Part shown: piece by piece, positions 55,201 to 64,000 of the stretch | Numbering within the stretch: position 1 is the first letter of the stretch | Layout: every line of letters starts with the position of its first letter | Assembly (NCBI RefSeq): GCF_902712875.1 | Contig: NZ_LR743509.1 | Span: 2,184,001 to 2,248,000, forward strand | Source: Hyphomicrobium sp. ghe19 | GTDB lineage: Bacteria > Pseudomonadota > Alphaproteobacteria > Rhizobiales > Hyphomicrobiaceae | Length of the DNA: 64,000 nt | Reading direction: 5' to 3' | The notes under the pieces: model-generated | What the model saw: the letters and a program-made list of their open reading frames with translations, nothing else | The model's database searches: none | What the model was told of the DNA's origin: nothing | Translations under genes and position numbers: made by a program

Positions 55201-56395
55201 AGAACAGGCCTTGGAACAGCGCGGTTGCCGCTTCGATGGTCGGCGGCTCGCCCGGGCGCATCACCCGGTAGATGTCCATCAGCGCTTCCTGCTGATTGGC
55301 GTTCTTGTCGATGTTCAGCGTGTTGCGGATGAACGCGCCGGTGTTGACGTAGTCGATGTCGAGGATGTGGAATTCCTTGACCTTCTGCTCCTTGAGCTCG
55401 GCCAGCAGCTCGGCGTCGAGCTCGTCGCCGGCTTCAGCGAAGATCTTGCCGGTCTCGAGATCGACGATGTCTTCGGCGATGAAACGGCCGGAGAGATCTT
55501 CGGCAGAGATCAGGATTTCCTTGACGCCGCTCTCGCCAATTTCACGAGAACGACGCGCAGTGATCTTCTCGCCCGCACGTGCGATAACCTCGCCCGTCTT
55601 GGCGTCTGCGATATCCGACTGCGGAGTCACGCCGCGGAACTTCTCCGCGAGGTACGGCATTTTCCAGCCGCGCTTCGATTCCTTGATCGGGATGTGCTTG
55701 TAGAAGTGCGCGAGGATTTCCTCGTCATCGAGGCCGAGCGCATACAGCATCGTTGTCACCGGCAGCTTGCGCCGACGATCGATACGGACATAGACGTTGT
55801 CCTTCGCGTCGAACTCGAAATCGAGCCACGAACCGCGATAGGGAATGATGCGAGCCGCGAACAACAGCTTGCCGGACGAGTGGGTCTTGCCGCGATCGTG
55901 GTCGAAGAAGACGCCCGGCGAACGGTGCATCTGCGAGACGATAACGCGCTCGGTGCCGTTGATGATGAAGGTGCCGTTCAACGTCATCAGGGGCATGTCG
56001 CCCATGTAGACGTCCTGTTCCTTCACGTCCTTGATCGACTTAGACCCCGTCTCTTCGTTCACGTCGAACACGATCAGGCGCAGCTTGACCTTGAGCGGCG
56101 CTGCGTATGTCATATCGCGCTGCATGCACTCATCGGTATCGAATTTCGGCGGTTCGAATTCGTAACTGACGAACTCCAGCGTCGATTTTCCGGCAAAATC
56201 CGAGATCGGGAAAACGCCCTTGAAAACCGACTGAAGGCCGAAGTCATCCTGCCTGCCGCCCGGGGGTTCCTTGACCATCAAGAAGTCGTCGTAGGATGCT
56301 TTCTGAACCTCGATGAGGTTCGGCATTCTCGCGATCTCTCCGAGGTGTCCAAATTGCTTCCGGAGGCGTTTACGGCTGGTGAGGGTTTGAGCCAT
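52232..56395 (-). CDS. rpoB: RNA polymerase beta subunit
   Basis: 1387 residues, complete. The rifampicin region reads [30 protein letters not shown], wild-type in form (shown in parts: [20 protein letters not shown]). The active-site Glu/Lys region and the C-terminal clamp with [20 protein letters not shown] are intact. It follows rplL after 281 bp containing an attenuator-like hairpin and is 108 bp ahead of rpoC. Confidence 0.98.
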   Translation of the reverse strand: MAQTLTSRKRLRKQFGHLGEIARMPNLIEVQKASYDDFLMVKEPPGGRQDDFGLQSVFKGVFPISDFAGKSTLEFVSYEFEPPKFDTDECMQRDMTYAAPLKVKLRLIVFDVNEETGSKSIKDVKEQDVYMGDMPLMTLNGTFIINGTERVIVSQMHRSPGVFFDHDRGKTHSSGKLLFAARIIPYRGSWLDFEFDAKDNVYVRIDRRRKLPVTTMLYALGLDDEEILAHFYKHIPIKESKRGWKMPYLAEKFRGVTPQSDIADAKTGEVIARAGEKITARRSREIGESGVKEILISAEDLSGRFIAEDIVDLETGKIFAEAGDELDAELLAELKEQKVKEFHILDIDYVNTGAFIRNTLNIDKNANQQEALMDIYRVMRPGEPPTIEAATALFQGLFFDPERFDLSAVGRVKMNMRLELDAPDTMRVLRKEDILAVVKTLVDLRDGKGEIDDIDHLGNRRVRSVGELMENQYRVGLLRMERAIKERMSSVDIDTVMPQDLINAKPAAAAVREFFGSSQLSQFMDQTNPLSEITHKRRLSALGPGGLTRERAGFEVRDVHPTHYGRICPIETPEGPNIGLINSLATFARVNKYGFIESPYRKVVNARVTDEVAYLSAMEEMRHHVAQANAVMDAKGKLTEDLVTVRHNGDVMLVPTDKVDYIDVSPKQLVSVAAALIPFLENDDANRALMGSNMQRQAVPLIKAEAPLVGTGMEERVAQDSGAAIAARRTGIVDQVDATRIVVRATEEQDPSKPGVDIYRLRKFQRSNQNTCINQRPLINVGDIVKAGDIIADGPSTELGELALGKNVLVAFMPWMGYNFEDSILMNERVVSEDVFTSIHIEEFEVMARDTKLGPEEITRDIPNVSEEALKNLDEAGIVYIGAEVHPGDILVGKITPKGESPMTPEEKLLRAIFGEKASDVRDTSLRLPPGVSGTIVEVRVFNRHGVEKDERAMAIEREEIERLAKDRDDELQILDRNVYARLKDALMGKEVAKGPKNARKGTVIDTAILDDIPRSQWWEIGLANEKAQAEVEAIQKQYEDAKKGLGLRFADKVDKLQRGDELPPGVMKMVKVFVAVKRKIQPGDKMAGRHGNKGVVSMIVPSEDMPFLEDGTPVDVVLNPLGVPSRMNVGQILETHLGWACRGLGRMIDDAIHQFHESGQAKALRDQMTKVYGAEVIKPSMKDDELVSISENLKTGVPIATPVFDGAREKDIVEMLQLAGFDTSGQSTLFDGRTGEPFDRKVTVGYKYVLKLHHLVDDKIHARSIGPYSLVTQQPLGGKAQFGGQRFGEMEVWALEAYGAAYTLQEMLTVKSDDVAGRTKVYEAIVRGDDAFEAGVPESFNVLVKEMRALGLNVELVNSEAEAPQLVEREVAPEEPPQAQLPPAAE

Positions 56396-56634
56396 GTCGG
56401 TCCCTTCGTGCTCTCGTTTGCGGGGCAGACCCGCGATTCAAATTCGACGCGCTCAGGGTCCCTGGAAAACCGGGACCTCTTGAAACGGTTCACCGGAAGG
56501 TCCTTTTGAGGCTCTAGCGAACCCCGGGACCCTCCGGAAAACCGTCTTTTTTGCGCCCTCCGACTCCACAGGGGGAGCCGGCCGGAAGGCGCGGTATGTG
56601 TCAGTCACGCCCAGCCGCCGGGCGGGAAGCACGC

Positions 56635-56670
56635 ATCGGCACCGGCCAGGAGGTCCTAGCCGGTGCCGAT
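56635..56670 (-). terminator. Attenuator-like hairpin between rplL and rpoB
   Basis: A perfect 12-bp stem ATCGGCACCGGC/GCCGGTGCCGAT around a 12-nt loop begins 6 bp past the rplL stop. No U-tract follows, so it may be a partial terminator or an RNase III site, as in the E. coli rplL-rpoB spacer. Confidence 0.65.
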
Positions 56671-56676
56671 AGCCGA

Positions 56677-57051
56677 TTACTTCACCTCGACGACTGCGCC
56701 CTGATCCTCAAGCTGCTTCTTGAGCTTCTGGGCTTCGTCCTTCGAGACGCCTTCCTTCACGGTCTTGCCGCCGGCCTCGACGAGGTCTTTGGCTTCCTTC
56801 AGGCCGAGGCCCGTGATGGCGCGAACTTCCTTGATGACGTTGATCTTCTTGTCGCCACCCGACTTGAGGATGACGGTGAATTCCGTCTGCTCTTCAGCCG
56901 GTGCTGCGGCTGCGCCTGCGGCCGGTGCGGCAACTGCGACAGCTGCTGCAGCCGACACGCCCCACTTCTCTTCCAGAGCCTTGGCAAGCTCTGCAGCTTC
57001 GAGCACGGTCAGGCTCGACAGGTCGTCAACGATTTTCTCGATCTTAGACAT
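56677..57051 (-). CDS. rplL: 50S ribosomal protein bL12 (L7/L12)
   Basis: 124 residues. An N-terminal dimer domain (1-35), Ala-rich hinge (36-55), and C-terminal factor-binding domain with [21 protein letters not shown]. It forms the stalk that recruits translation GTPases. It lies 107 bp after rplJ. Confidence 0.98.
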   Translation of the reverse strand: MSKIEKIVDDLSSLTVLEAAELAKALEEKWGVSAAAAVAVAAPAAGAAAAPAEEQTEFTVILKSGGDKKINVIKEVRAITGLGLKEAKDLVEAGGKTVKEGVSKDEAQKLKKQLEDQGAVVEVK

Positions 57052-57158
57052 ATATAGTGTCCTTACGGTTTGAACCTAGAGGTTGAATTGCAGCACCCCC
57101 GTTGGGCCGTGCTGCGTGTGGGTTTCGAGGGCTCAAAGGCCCCACAACTCGGCTTCTG

Positions 57159-57680
57159 CTAAGCAGCAGCCTCTTCCTTCGACGCCTTCGCCTGGATGAC
57201 GCGTGCGAGCTGGGCACCGGGCTCTGCGATGGTCCGGACGATTTTCGTCGCCGGAGCATTCAAGAGACCGATGATCTTCGCGCGCAGTTCGTCAAGCGAC
57301 GGCAGATCGGCAAGGGCTTGCACGCCTTTTGCGTCAAGGATGGTTTTGCCCATCGCGCCGCCGAGGATCACGAGCTTGTCGTTACCCTTGGCATAAGCGA
57401 CGGCAGCCTTCGCCGCGGCGATCGGATCCTTCGAGAAGGCCAGAACGGTCGGCCCCTTCAAAAGATCTGAAAGCTTTTCGGCGTCGGTATCCTTGAGCGC
57501 GAGCTGTGCCAGCTTGTTCTTGGCCACTTTCACAGAGCCGCCTGCGTCTTTGACGCGCCTGCGGAACTCTGCGGATTGAGCAGCCACCATGCCGGTGTTG
57601 TGGGCGACCACAACCACGCCAGTGCTCTTCAGCTCTGTGTGGAGATGGTCAATGAGCTCACGTTTCGCGGCTCTATCCAC
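57159..57680 (-). CDS. rplJ: 50S ribosomal protein uL10
   Basis: 173 residues, base of the L12 stalk: the rRNA-binding globule includes VVVAHNTGMVAAQSAEFRRR and the C-terminal helix binds bL12 dimers. Translation begins at GTG behind AAGGAG. The long leader upstream is the expected target of uL10 autoregulation. Confidence 0.98.
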   Translation of the reverse strand: MDRAAKRELIDHLHTELKSTGVVVVAHNTGMVAAQSAEFRRRVKDAGGSVKVAKNKLAQLALKDTDAEKLSDLLKGPTVLAFSKDPIAAAKAAVAYAKGNDKLVILGGAMGKTILDAKGVQALADLPSLDELRAKIIGLLNAPATKIVRTIAEPGAQLARVIQAKASKEEAAA

Positions 57681-58009
57681 GTCTCGTCTCCTTGCTGCGA
57701 AGCTTCATTTACGAAGCTCCGCGGGTTGCACCTTTGCCGCCGTCTCCAGTTAGGATCGGGCGACTCTAGTCTGTCCTCGTTCCCGTGGACCGCGTGTGAT
57801 AAGCGGCACGGTGCTGACCCAGAAGGTTCAAACCGAACTCGGGGCTCTCGCCTCAAATCCGATCAACTTCTGTCTCATGCAGGCTCTCTTGAAAGAGAGA
57901 CTTAGGCTTCCCGGCGAACCGGAACAGCACCCGCAATCTCGGACAGTGCTGAACCGAAGCGCGAAGCCCCGGTTCAGGGTTTTCCGGGTTGCCCCGGAAT
58001 TCTTCAAAC
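57681..58009 (-). promoter_or_regulatory. rplJL leader (possible uL10 autoregulatory RNA)
   Basis: 329-bp gene-free spacer on the transcript between rplA and rplJ. It contains three hairpins: TTCCGGG/CCCGGAA (57982-57999) right after the rplA stop, CTGAACCG/CGGTTCAG (57949-57977), and CTCTCTT/AAGAGAG (57884-57899). Position and structure fit the uL10 leader known in other bacteria, but I could not recognise the exact kink-turn. Confidence 0.55.
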
Positions 58010-58759
58010 TTAGACGACTGGCCCCGATGCGACGGTCGCCGTATCGAGCTTCAATCCCGGCCCCATCGTCGAGGACAGCGAAACCTTCTTCAGGTACGTG
58101 CCCTTCGAGCCCGTCGGCTTGGCCTTCACGACCGCATCGACAAACGCCTTGATGTTCTGGACCAGAGCTTCCTCGGTGAAGCTCGCCTTGCCGATGCCGG
58201 CGTGAACGATGCCGGCCTTCTCGACGCGGAACTCCACCGAACCACCCTTCGCACCCTTGACGGCGCTCACGACGTCCATCGTCACCGTGCCGACGCGCGG
58301 GTTCGGCATCAGGCCGCGCGGGCCCAACACTTTACCGAGGCGGCCGACGAGGCCCATCATGTCCGGCGTCGCGATGCAGCGATCGAAATTGATCGTGCCC
58401 TTCGAGACGATCTCGACGAGGTCCTCGGCTCCGACGACGTCGGCTCCGGCGGCCTTGGCTTCTTCAGCCTTGGCGCCGCGCGCGAAGACGGCAACGCGAG
58501 CCGTACGGCCTGAACCGTTCGGCAAGTTGCAGACGCCGCGCACCATCTGATCGGCGTGCTTCGGATCGACGCCGAGGTTGACTGCAACCTCGATCGTTTC
58601 ATCGAACTTCGCCTTGGCGCGATCCTTGATGATCTTCACGGCTTCGTCGACGCCATAAGACTTGCCGGCCGAAAGACCCTGCTTGATCGCTTCCATGCGC
58701 TTGCCACCGGCATCGCGCGTCTCTTTGATTTTCTCAGCGCTGATTTGAGCTTTTGCCAT
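58010..58759 (-). CDS. rplA: 50S ribosomal protein uL1
   Basis: 249 residues, slightly longer than E. coli (234). Two domains form the mobile L1 stalk that releases E-site t[23 protein letters not shown] and [16 protein letters not shown] are conserved. It begins 4 bp after rplK. Confidence 0.98.
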   Translation of the reverse strand: MAKAQISAEKIKETRDAGGKRMEAIKQGLSAGKSYGVDEAVKIIKDRAKAKFDETIEVAVNLGVDPKHADQMVRGVCNLPNGSGRTARVAVFARGAKAEEAKAAGADVVGAEDLVEIVSKGTINFDRCIATPDMMGLVGRLGKVLGPRGLMPNPRVGTVTMDVVSAVKGAKGGSVEFRVEKAGIVHAGIGKASFTEEALVQNIKAFVDAVVKAKPTGSKGTYLKKVSLSSTMGPGLKLDTATVASGPVV

Positions 58760-58763
58760 CGGA

Positions 58764-59210
58764 CTACTCCACCACCTTCAGACCCATCGAACGTGCGCTA
58801 CCCGCAAGCGTGCGGGCGGCGGCGTCGAGGTCGTCGGTGTTCATGTCCTTGAGCTTGCCCTTGGCAATCTCTTTCAGCTGGTCGATCGTCACCTGACCGG
58901 CAACGATACGGCCCGGCTCTTTCGAGCCCTGACCGCCCTTGCCCGTGGGGCGAAGGCCGGCAGCTTTCTTGATGAGATACGTCGCCGGAGGCTGGCGCAT
59001 CTCGAACGTGAATGAACGGTCGGAGTAGACCGTGATCTTCACGGGAATCGGTGTACCCTGCTCAAGGTCCTTCGTTTTCGCGTTGAAGGACTTGCAGAAT
59101 TCCATGATGTTGACGCCGCGCTGACCAAGCGCGGGACCGATCGGAGGCGACGGATTGGCCGCCCCTGCCGGCACTTGAAGATTGATAAAGCCGTCTATTT
59201 TCTTCGCCAT
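58764..59210 (-). CDS. rplK: 50S ribosomal protein uL11
   Basis: 148 residues. [20 protein letters not shown], the GTPase-centre loop and thiostrepton region, is intact. It follows nusG by 184 bp; the gap could hold an rplKA promoter and uL1 site, though none was assigned. Confidence 0.98.
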   Translation of the reverse strand: MAKKIDGFINLQVPAGAANPSPPIGPALGQRGVNIMEFCKSFNAKTKDLEQGTPIPVKITVYSDRSFTFEMRQPPATYLIKKAAGLRPTGKGGQGSKEPGRIVAGQVTIDQLKEIAKGKLKDMNTDDLDAAARTLAGSARSMGLKVVE

Positions 59211-59394
59211 AGTTCCCCTTCAGCGTTAGAGCCCGCGCCGGATGGCCGGGCTCAGGGTTAGCGGTCAAACGGACCGGCCTCCGCAATGGATGACCCGCCC
59301 TCCCGCACATCGCCGCTCCGGAATTCAAATCCCGACGCGGTCTCCGGCGGCACAGCGCCGGAACTTTTCTGCCTGCGACACCGACACGGCGACG

Positions 59395-59970
59395 TCAGGC
59401 AGCAACTTTTTCAACCTGCGTAAATTCGAGTTCGACAGGCGTCGGACGTCCGAAGATCGACACCGCGACCTTGACGCGCGAGCGCTCCTCGTCGACCTCT
59501 TCGACGATGCCGGTGAACGAGGCAAACGGGCCGTCGGCCACCTTGACGTTCTCGCCGATCTCGAAGGTGATCGTCGGCTTTGGCCGCTCGACGCCCTCCT
59601 TGACCTGATTCAAGATGCGCATCGCCTCGGCTTCGGGGATCGGCATCGGCTTGTTGTCCGCGCCGAGGAAGCCCGTCACCTTGGGCGTATTCTTGATCAT
59701 GACGAACGCAGCGTCGGTCATCTTCATTTTGACGAGCACGTAGCCCGGCAGAAATTTCCGCTCGGTCGGGATCTTCCGGCCGCGCTTGATCTCGACGACT
59801 TCTTCCGTCGGCACGACGATCTCTTCGAAGAGATTATCGAGACCGCCCGCTTTGGCCCGCTCGCGTATAGCGTCGGCGACCTTGCGTTCGAAATTCGTGT
59901 AAGCATGCACGATGTACCAGCGCGTACCGGCAACCGTAGCTTTATCTTCGCGTTCTTGCGCGACAACCAT
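59395..59970 (-). CDS. nusG: Transcription termination/antitermination protein NusG
   Basis: 191 residues. An NGN domain (RWYIVHAYTNFERKVADAI, about 17-35) with the FLPGYVLVKM strand, and a C-terminal KOW domain (VKVADGPFASFTGIVEEVD). It binds RNA polymerase and links it to Rho or uS10. The first 15 residues are an extra acidic lead. It follows secE by 50 bp. Confidence 0.97.
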   Translation of the reverse strand: MVVAQEREDKATVAGTRWYIVHAYTNFERKVADAIRERAKAGGLDNLFEEIVVPTEEVVEIKRGRKIPTERKFLPGYVLVKMKMTDAAFVMIKNTPKVTGFLGADNKPMPIPEAEAMRILNQVKEGVERPKPTITFEIGENVKVADGPFASFTGIVEEVDEERSRVKVAVSIFGRPTPVELEFTQVEKVAA

Positions 59971-60020
59971 TCTTAAAGGCCCTCTGGCGCGTCACTCAAA
60001 TCGAATATGCGAGCCGGTTT

Positions 60021-60218
60021 TCAGCTGGCCACCCCTAGGACGAAACGCACGATGTGGCTCAACGCTTGATCAACGAGCAAAAAGAAAACAGAGGCGAGCG
60101 CGACCATGATGAGCACCATCAAAGTCGTGATCCACACCTCTTTCCAAGTCGGCCAGGTAACCTTTGCGACTTCCTGCCGAACTTCTTGCATAAAGGTTAT
60201 GGGATTGAACTTCGCCAT
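60021..60218 (-). CDS. secE: Protein translocase subunit SecE
   Basis: 65 residues, the short one-helix form. The amphipathic segment with EVAKVTWPTWKEVWITT and the single membrane helix (35-58) are conserved. The ATG at 60218 is preferred over the TTG one codon upstream. SecE clamps SecY. Confidence 0.96.
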   Translation of the reverse strand: MAKFNPITFMQEVRQEVAKVTWPTWKEVWITTLMVLIMVALASVFFLLVDQALSHIVRFVLGVAS

Positions 60219-60310
60219 CAAAACTGCTTTCCGTGCGCATAAGCGACAACATGCCGCACCCGACCACGGTCTTTTACCGGGTCGGTCGGCAGATCAAACC
60301 GTCACGAGGC

Positions 60311-60386
60311 TGGCAGGGGCGGAGGGTCTCGAACCCCCGACCTTCGGTTTTGGAGACCGACGCTCTACCAATTGAGCTACACCCCT
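60311..60386 (-). tRNA. tRNA-Trp (CCA anticodon)
   Basis: 76 nt with encoded 3' CCA. The acceptor stem pairs AGGGGTG with CGCCCCT, G73 is the discriminator, the D arm is GCTC/GAGC, the anticodon stem CGGTC/GACCG-type surrounds loop CTCCAAA with anticodon CCA, and the T arm has GGTTCGA. tRNA-Trp ahead of secE-nusG is the standard alphaproteobacterial order. Confidence 0.97.
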
Positions 60387-60487
60387 AACGCGATACGAGC
60401 GAAAACCCGATCGTCGAGCAGCCTCTTTCGGGGCGTGCACCCTTAACTGATGTTTTCGAGCTTGTCAGCCCCGGCGACGCCTTTTTT

Positions 60488-60871
60488 CTAACGAACCGTC
60501 CGCGGGGCTGTCCAGGGCCCTCCAGCGTCGCTCGACGTCGCGCCCGCCCCCGCGATAGGCTCGATGACGACGGCCGAGCCGTAGGCCAGAACTTCCGTGA
60601 CCGCCGCCGCGATCTCGTTCGCATCATATCGCATTGCAATAACCGCGTTGGCGCCCATGCTTTGGGCATGCTCGACCAGCAGGTCGAAAGCCTCCTGGCG
60701 CGTATGCTCGGCAAGTTTCGTATAAACCGAGATATTGCCGCCGAAGAAGATTTGGATCGCCGCGCCAATGTTGCCGACGACGCTGCGGGAGCGGACCGTC
60801 AGCCCGCGTACAAGCCCCAAATGACGGACAATGCGATACCCTGGAATGTCGTTCGTTGTCACGACCAGCAT
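60488..60871 (-). CDS. YbjQ/DUF74 family protein
   Basis: 127 residues, cytoplasmic. The family pattern is clear: VTTNDIPGYRIVRHLGLVRG, then an RSRSVVGNIGA segment, and AQSMGANAVIAMRYDA. These proteins form pentamers of unknown function, sometimes labelled heavy-metal-binding. The ATG at 60871 is selected by GGGAG upstream; an ATG at 60886 is possible. Confidence 0.85.
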   Translation of the reverse strand: MLVVTTNDIPGYRIVRHLGLVRGLTVRSRSVVGNIGAAIQIFFGGNISVYTKLAEHTRQEAFDLLVEHAQSMGANAVIAMRYDANEIAAAVTEVLAYGSAVVIEPIAGAGATSSDAGGPWTAPRTVR

Positions 60872-60996
60872 GGCGCTCCCTTTCATCCCAGTCCGGCATG
60901 GCGCCGAACCTCCCCGATGAATCGCACGCTAACGCGAGATCCGCTTCCTTACGACCGCCGAAGCGATAATTCGTCAAATCTTCCGGCAAGCTACCC

Positions 60997-62826
60997 TCAA
61001 GCGCTCTTTTCGAGCGCCCGGGAGAAAATTTGCCGAACGCGCGTGATCGTTGCGGCGATTTCGCCGACTGGGACCGGTTTGCTGAAATAGAAACCCTGGA
61101 CCTCTTCGCAACCCGCGTTCGTGACCATGGCCAGCTGCTCTTTCGTCTCCACGCCCTCTGCGACCGTCGTCATGCGCAGGCGCTTTGCGAGTTCGGCTAT
61201 AGATTGGACGATCGCTGCGCAATCGCGCTCATCGGCCGTTCCGAAATCCCGCACGAAAGATCGGTCGATCTTGAGCATGTCGAACGGGAAGCTCCGCAGA
61301 TAGCTGAGCGCCCCATAGGCGGTCCCAAAATCGTCGAGCAGGATTTTGATACCGAGCGCGCGAAGCTTATGCAGAAGATCGTGCGTTTTCGGATGATCGC
61401 GCAGCAGGACAGATTCCGTCACCTCGAGCTCGAGCCGGTCTGCCGGTAAACCCGACGCGGAAAGTGCCCCGGTGACGGCGCCGTAGAGATCGCCTTTCTC
61501 AAATTGAACTGATGATAGATTGACGGCTACCTTTATCTCGGCCGGCCATGCTGCCGCATCTTTGCACGCGCGCGACAGTACCCAGTTGCCAATCTCCACG
61601 ATCCAGCCGCTCTCTTCCGCGAAGGGGATAAAATCGGCCGGTGAAATCATGCCGCGCTCGGGATGTCGCCAGCGTATCAGCGCCTCGAAGCCGCTCACGC
61701 ATTGGCCAAGGATGTCGACGATCGGCTGGTAATGAAGTTCGAACTGCTTCTTCTTCAAGGCGAGCTTCAAGTCCGAATCCAGCAGCTTTACGCGGCCGCT
61801 CTCGTAATCGCGCTCCGGATCGTAAAATGCGTAGCTGCCGCGCCCTGACGTCTTGGCATAATGGAGCGCCAGATCCGCATTTTTCATGATCGCATCGGGC
61901 GTCCGGCCATGCTCCGGGGCATGCGTGATACTCAAGCATCCGGTGATATGTACCTTGCGACCCAAAAGGCTGTGCTCGGTGCTGATCGTAGCGAGCAGCC
62001 GCTGCGCCAATCGTTCCAATTGTTCGTGCGTTGCGGCACCGAACCTTATCAGCGCGAATTCGTCGCCGCCGAGCCGCGCCAAAACATCGGCTTTACGAAC
62101 GACTTTAATCAAGCGCCTCGCGACGCTCTTCAGTAACGCATCGCCGACCGGCTGACCGAACATGTCATTGACGCTATTGAAGCCGTCGAGATCGATCCAG
62201 AGAACAGCAATTTCGCTGCCGCTTGCGAGGGCGCCCTGGAGCTGTTGGTGGAAGTAAGCACGACTAAAGAGTTCAGTCAGCGTGTCATGGGAAGCGAGCC
62301 ATTCGATTCTTTTTTCTGCTTGCCGCTCTTCGGTGATGTCCTCGTGTATACCGATCCAGCCTCCATCCAACAAAGGCTGACTTGTGACGAGGACTACCCG
62401 GCCATTCTTCAGATGCCTGACTTCGGAAAAAGATTTGCCTTCCGAGAGTGCAGCAAGATGATCTTTGATCCGTCGCTCTTGGATTGCGTGAGCTTCTTTC
62501 GCGGTATAATCGGTTTCATTCGACACGACATAGGCGACAATATCGACAAATGCCGTCCCCTGCTCCGTCACCGCATCCGGCAAATCGTAAAGCTCGCGAT
62601 AGAAGTTGTTGCAGACGACAAGCCGCTGTCGCTTGTCGAACATCGACAACCCGCGGATCATGGTATTGATGGCGCGAGCGAAGGGCCCGCTCGGTTTTTC
62701 GATCCGCTTTTTTCCCGCCCTTGAGAACCCGCGCGCCGCTTTAGCCTTGGAGGCTTTTCGACGGGAAGGGATGTTGGCGTTGCGTGGCGAAATAGGCTTA
62801 GAGGACGGACGGCCGCCGGGCTTCAT
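60997..62826 (-). CDS. PAS-GGDEF-EAL cyclic-di-GMP protein
   Basis: 609 residues. A basic N-terminus (1-45) precedes a PAS domain (about 50-165). The GGDEF domain (175-335) has intact GGDEF at 253-257 and an inhibitory-site RxxD at 244-247. The EAL domain (350-600) has EAL at 381-383, plus the TES and AEGVET motifs; the loop 6 motif reads DDFGTA where DDFGTG is usual. Both synthesis and hydrolysis of c-di-GMP appear possible. No membrane helix is seen, so the PAS would sense a cytoplasmic cue. The ATG at 62826 is preferred to the TTG before it. Confidence 0.93.
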   Translation of the reverse strand: MKPGGRPSSKPISPRNANIPSRRKASKAKAARGFSRAGKKRIEKPSGPFARAINTMIRGLSMFDKRQRLVVCNNFYRELYDLPDAVTEQGTAFVDIVAYVVSNETDYTAKEAHAIQERRIKDHLAALSEGKSFSEVRHLKNGRVVLVTSQPLLDGGWIGIHEDITEERQAEKRIEWLASHDTLTELFSRAYFHQQLQGALASGSEIAVLWIDLDGFNSVNDMFGQPVGDALLKSVARRLIKVVRKADVLARLGGDEFALIRFGAATHEQLERLAQRLLATISTEHSLLGRKVHITGCLSITHAPEHGRTPDAIMKNADLALHYAKTSGRGSYAFYDPERDYESGRVKLLDSDLKLALKKKQFELHYQPIVDILGQCVSGFEALIRWRHPERGMISPADFIPFAEESGWIVEIGNWVLSRACKDAAAWPAEIKVAVNLSSVQFEKGDLYGAVTGALSASGLPADRLELEVTESVLLRDHPKTHDLLHKLRALGIKILLDDFGTAYGALSYLRSFPFDMLKIDRSFVRDFGTADERDCAAIVQSIAELAKRLRMTTVAEGVETKEQLAMVTNAGCEEVQGFYFSKPVPVGEIAATITRVRQIFSRALEKSA

Positions 62827-63161
62827 CAAATTTATCCGAGAAATCGCATCTTCGAAAATTCGTCAGCATGCAAATGAAACAATAATTTTGTGTATGTTGT
62901 GTGTGCGCGAGTCATGCAGCTACTGGCGCTTTAGCCAGTCCTATCGCGGCATAAATGTTATGCTCAATGTTTCAGACTTGGCCCGCGTCACGAGGCAGCG
63001 GCTTTCGAGCCTCAGGATGAGCAACCGGACAATCGGCTCATTTGGCTCATCCGAAATGAACTTGATCGCGAACTCAATGGCCTATAACTGACCGCCTATC
63101 CCTTCCGCTCCAGTCGAACTAATCAAAACCGCGTGTCTGTTCGCCTCACGCCAGCATATGA
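62827..63161. other. Divergent spacer between the GGDEF-EAL and HAD genes
   Basis: 335 bp, more AT-rich near 62880-62960. It should contain both promoters. A small CTGGC/GCCAG hairpin lies near 62925-62940. I see no supported gene. Confidence 0.4.
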
Positions 63162-64000
63162 ATGAGACAAATCTTGTCAGCATCTTCGCCCCGCCTCGGG
63201 GCCAACGTTCCATCGATCTTGGCGCACGCCGGCCCGATCTTGACTCGTTACCACGTGGTTTTCTGCGACGTCTGGGGCGTCGTCCATAACGGGCAAACGG
63301 CATTCGATGGGGCCTGCCGGGCGCTTGAAAAATTTCGCGACGGCGGCGGCACGGTTATCTTCGTAACGAATGCGCCGGTTCCCAAGCGGCGCGTTGCCGA
63401 TATGCTCGCGGCACGAAAGGTTCCGGCGAACGCTTGGGACGATATCGTTTCATCAGGCGATCTTGCACTCGACCATGTGACAGCGCGCGGGTTTAAAGCG
63501 CTGCACTGCATCGGCCCTCAGGATCGCGACCAGGCTCTGTTCTCGGCGCTTCGCGCCCGCTCCGTTCCGCTCGCGGAGGCGGAGGCGATCATCTGCACAG
63601 GGCTCAACGACGACCGGAACGAGACGCCCAACGATTACCGGCCCCTTCTCGATGACGCGCTCGCAAAGCGCTTGCCGTTCGTTTGCGCAAACCCGGATCT
63701 CGTCGTCGATGTCGGCGGAACGCTTTACTATTGCGCCGGCGCGATCGCGGATCTCTACGTCCACATGGGCGGCGAAGTCTTCTGGGCCGGAAAGCCGTAT
63801 CTCAACACATACGAGACGGCGCATCAAAAGGCGGAAGCGCTTCGGAACGCCAATGTCGAGCGGGACAAGATTCTGGTGATAGGCGATGCGCTACGAACGG
63901 ACTTGAAGGGCGCGCAGAACTACGGTTGCGACGCGCTCTTCATTGCTTCCGGCATTCATCGCCATGAGACCGTCGAAGGGCTCGATCTCTCGGCAACGAA
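63162..64000 (+). CDS. HAD superfamily class IIA hydrolase (TIGR01459-like), 3' end outside window
   Basis: 279 residues visible; the frame runs off the window edge, probably near its end. The start ATG at 63162 follows an in-frame stop at 63159. Motif I is YHVVFCDVWGVVHNG (about 32-46): nucleophile Asp kept, but the usual second Asp at +2 is Trp, as in this subgroup. A Thr motif (VTNAP), a class IIA cap in the middle, and the late GKPYLNTYE and IGDALRTDLKGA motifs follow. Relatives are NagD-like phosphatases with unknown substrate. Confidence 0.88.
   Translation, partial: MRQILSASSPRLGANVPSILAHAGPILTRYHVVFCDVWGVVHNGQTAFDGACRALEKFRDGGGTVIFVTNAPVPKRRVADMLAARKVPANAWDDIVSSGDLALDHVTARGFKALHCIGPQDRDQALFSALRARSVPLAEAEAIICTGLNDDRNETPNDYRPLLDDALAKRLPFVCANPDLVVDVGGTLYYCAGAIADLYVHMGGEVFWAGKPYLNTYETAHQKAEALRNANVERDKILVIGDALRTDLKGAQNYGCDALFIASGIHRHETVEGLDLSAT

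Noticed and set aside
52610..56509. Very long open frame antisense to rpoB (about 1300 codons), with others antisense to rpoC and fusA
   Set aside because: They mirror highly biased GC-rich codons of real genes, lack ribosome-binding sites and match no family.
60387..60487. Second tuf or other translation gene beyond tRNA-Trp
   Set aside because: Only a short gap and then the YbjQ gene are present; no EF-Tu coding signal.

Overview
The window comes from a GC-rich alphaproteobacterial chromosome, most likely order Hyphomicrobiales and perhaps a Hyphomicrobium-like genus. Three things point there: the uninterrupted block running from tRNA-Trp and secE through rpoBC and str to S10, spc and alpha; an adenylate kinase with a short LID inside the spc block; and the downstream series degP, rarA, crcB, rluC, HAD phosphatase, ATP12 chaperone, pccB, which I recall from other Hyphomicrobiales. 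The genus is inference. I see no phage, IS element, CRISPR array, rRNA or plasmid signature.

Layout. 1-4.4 kb: the 3' part of a copper P-type ATPase, an MgtC/SapB membrane protein, an orphan PDZ/multi-TM/GAF-like sensor and a cold-shock protein. 4.8-11.8 kb: an accessory metabolic stretch with a beta-hydroxyacid dehydrogenase, cytochrome P450, short-chain dehydrogenase, LCMT-type methyltransferase, a small DUF1328 membrane protein, a MarR regulator divergent from an alpha/beta hydrolase plus DUF302 pair (with a 24-bp perfect palindrome between them), and a small secreted protein. 11.9-27.7 kb: pccB, a DUF2750-like protein, a CNNM/CorC-type membrane protein, ATP12, HAD phosphatase, DUF1272, an HxlR regulator divergent from a tautomerase, rluC-type pseudouridine synthase, crcB with DUF190, a VIT-type metal transporter with a ParB-like protein, rarA, an AAA_28 NTPase, a bactofilin fused to a CSPG/cadherin-like repeat, a DegP protease and an NAD-dependent reductase.

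28.0-60.4 kb: one minus-strand block of the core translation and transcription machinery, read tRNA-Trp, secE, nusG, rplKAJL, rpoBC, rpsLG, fusA, tuf, S10 operon, spc operon with secY and adk, then rpsM, rpsK, rpoA, rplQ. Visible hairpins after rplL, rpoC, tuf and rplQ, and hairpin-rich leaders before rplJ and between rpsQ and rplN, divide it into transcription units. 60.5-64 kb: a YbjQ protein, a PAS-GGDEF-EAL cyclic-di-GMP protein and the start of a class IIA HAD protein cut by the window edge.

The most unusual item is EF-Tu: its switch I region is longer than normal and lacks the near-universal RGITI motif, while the adjacent EF-G keeps it. Second is the bactofilin/CSPG fusion. Several essential genes (rpoA, rpsM, rpsE, rplJ with GTG; rpsS with TTG) use non-ATG starts behind good Shine-Dalgarno sequences. 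I did not find a clear new multi-gene defence or metabolic system.
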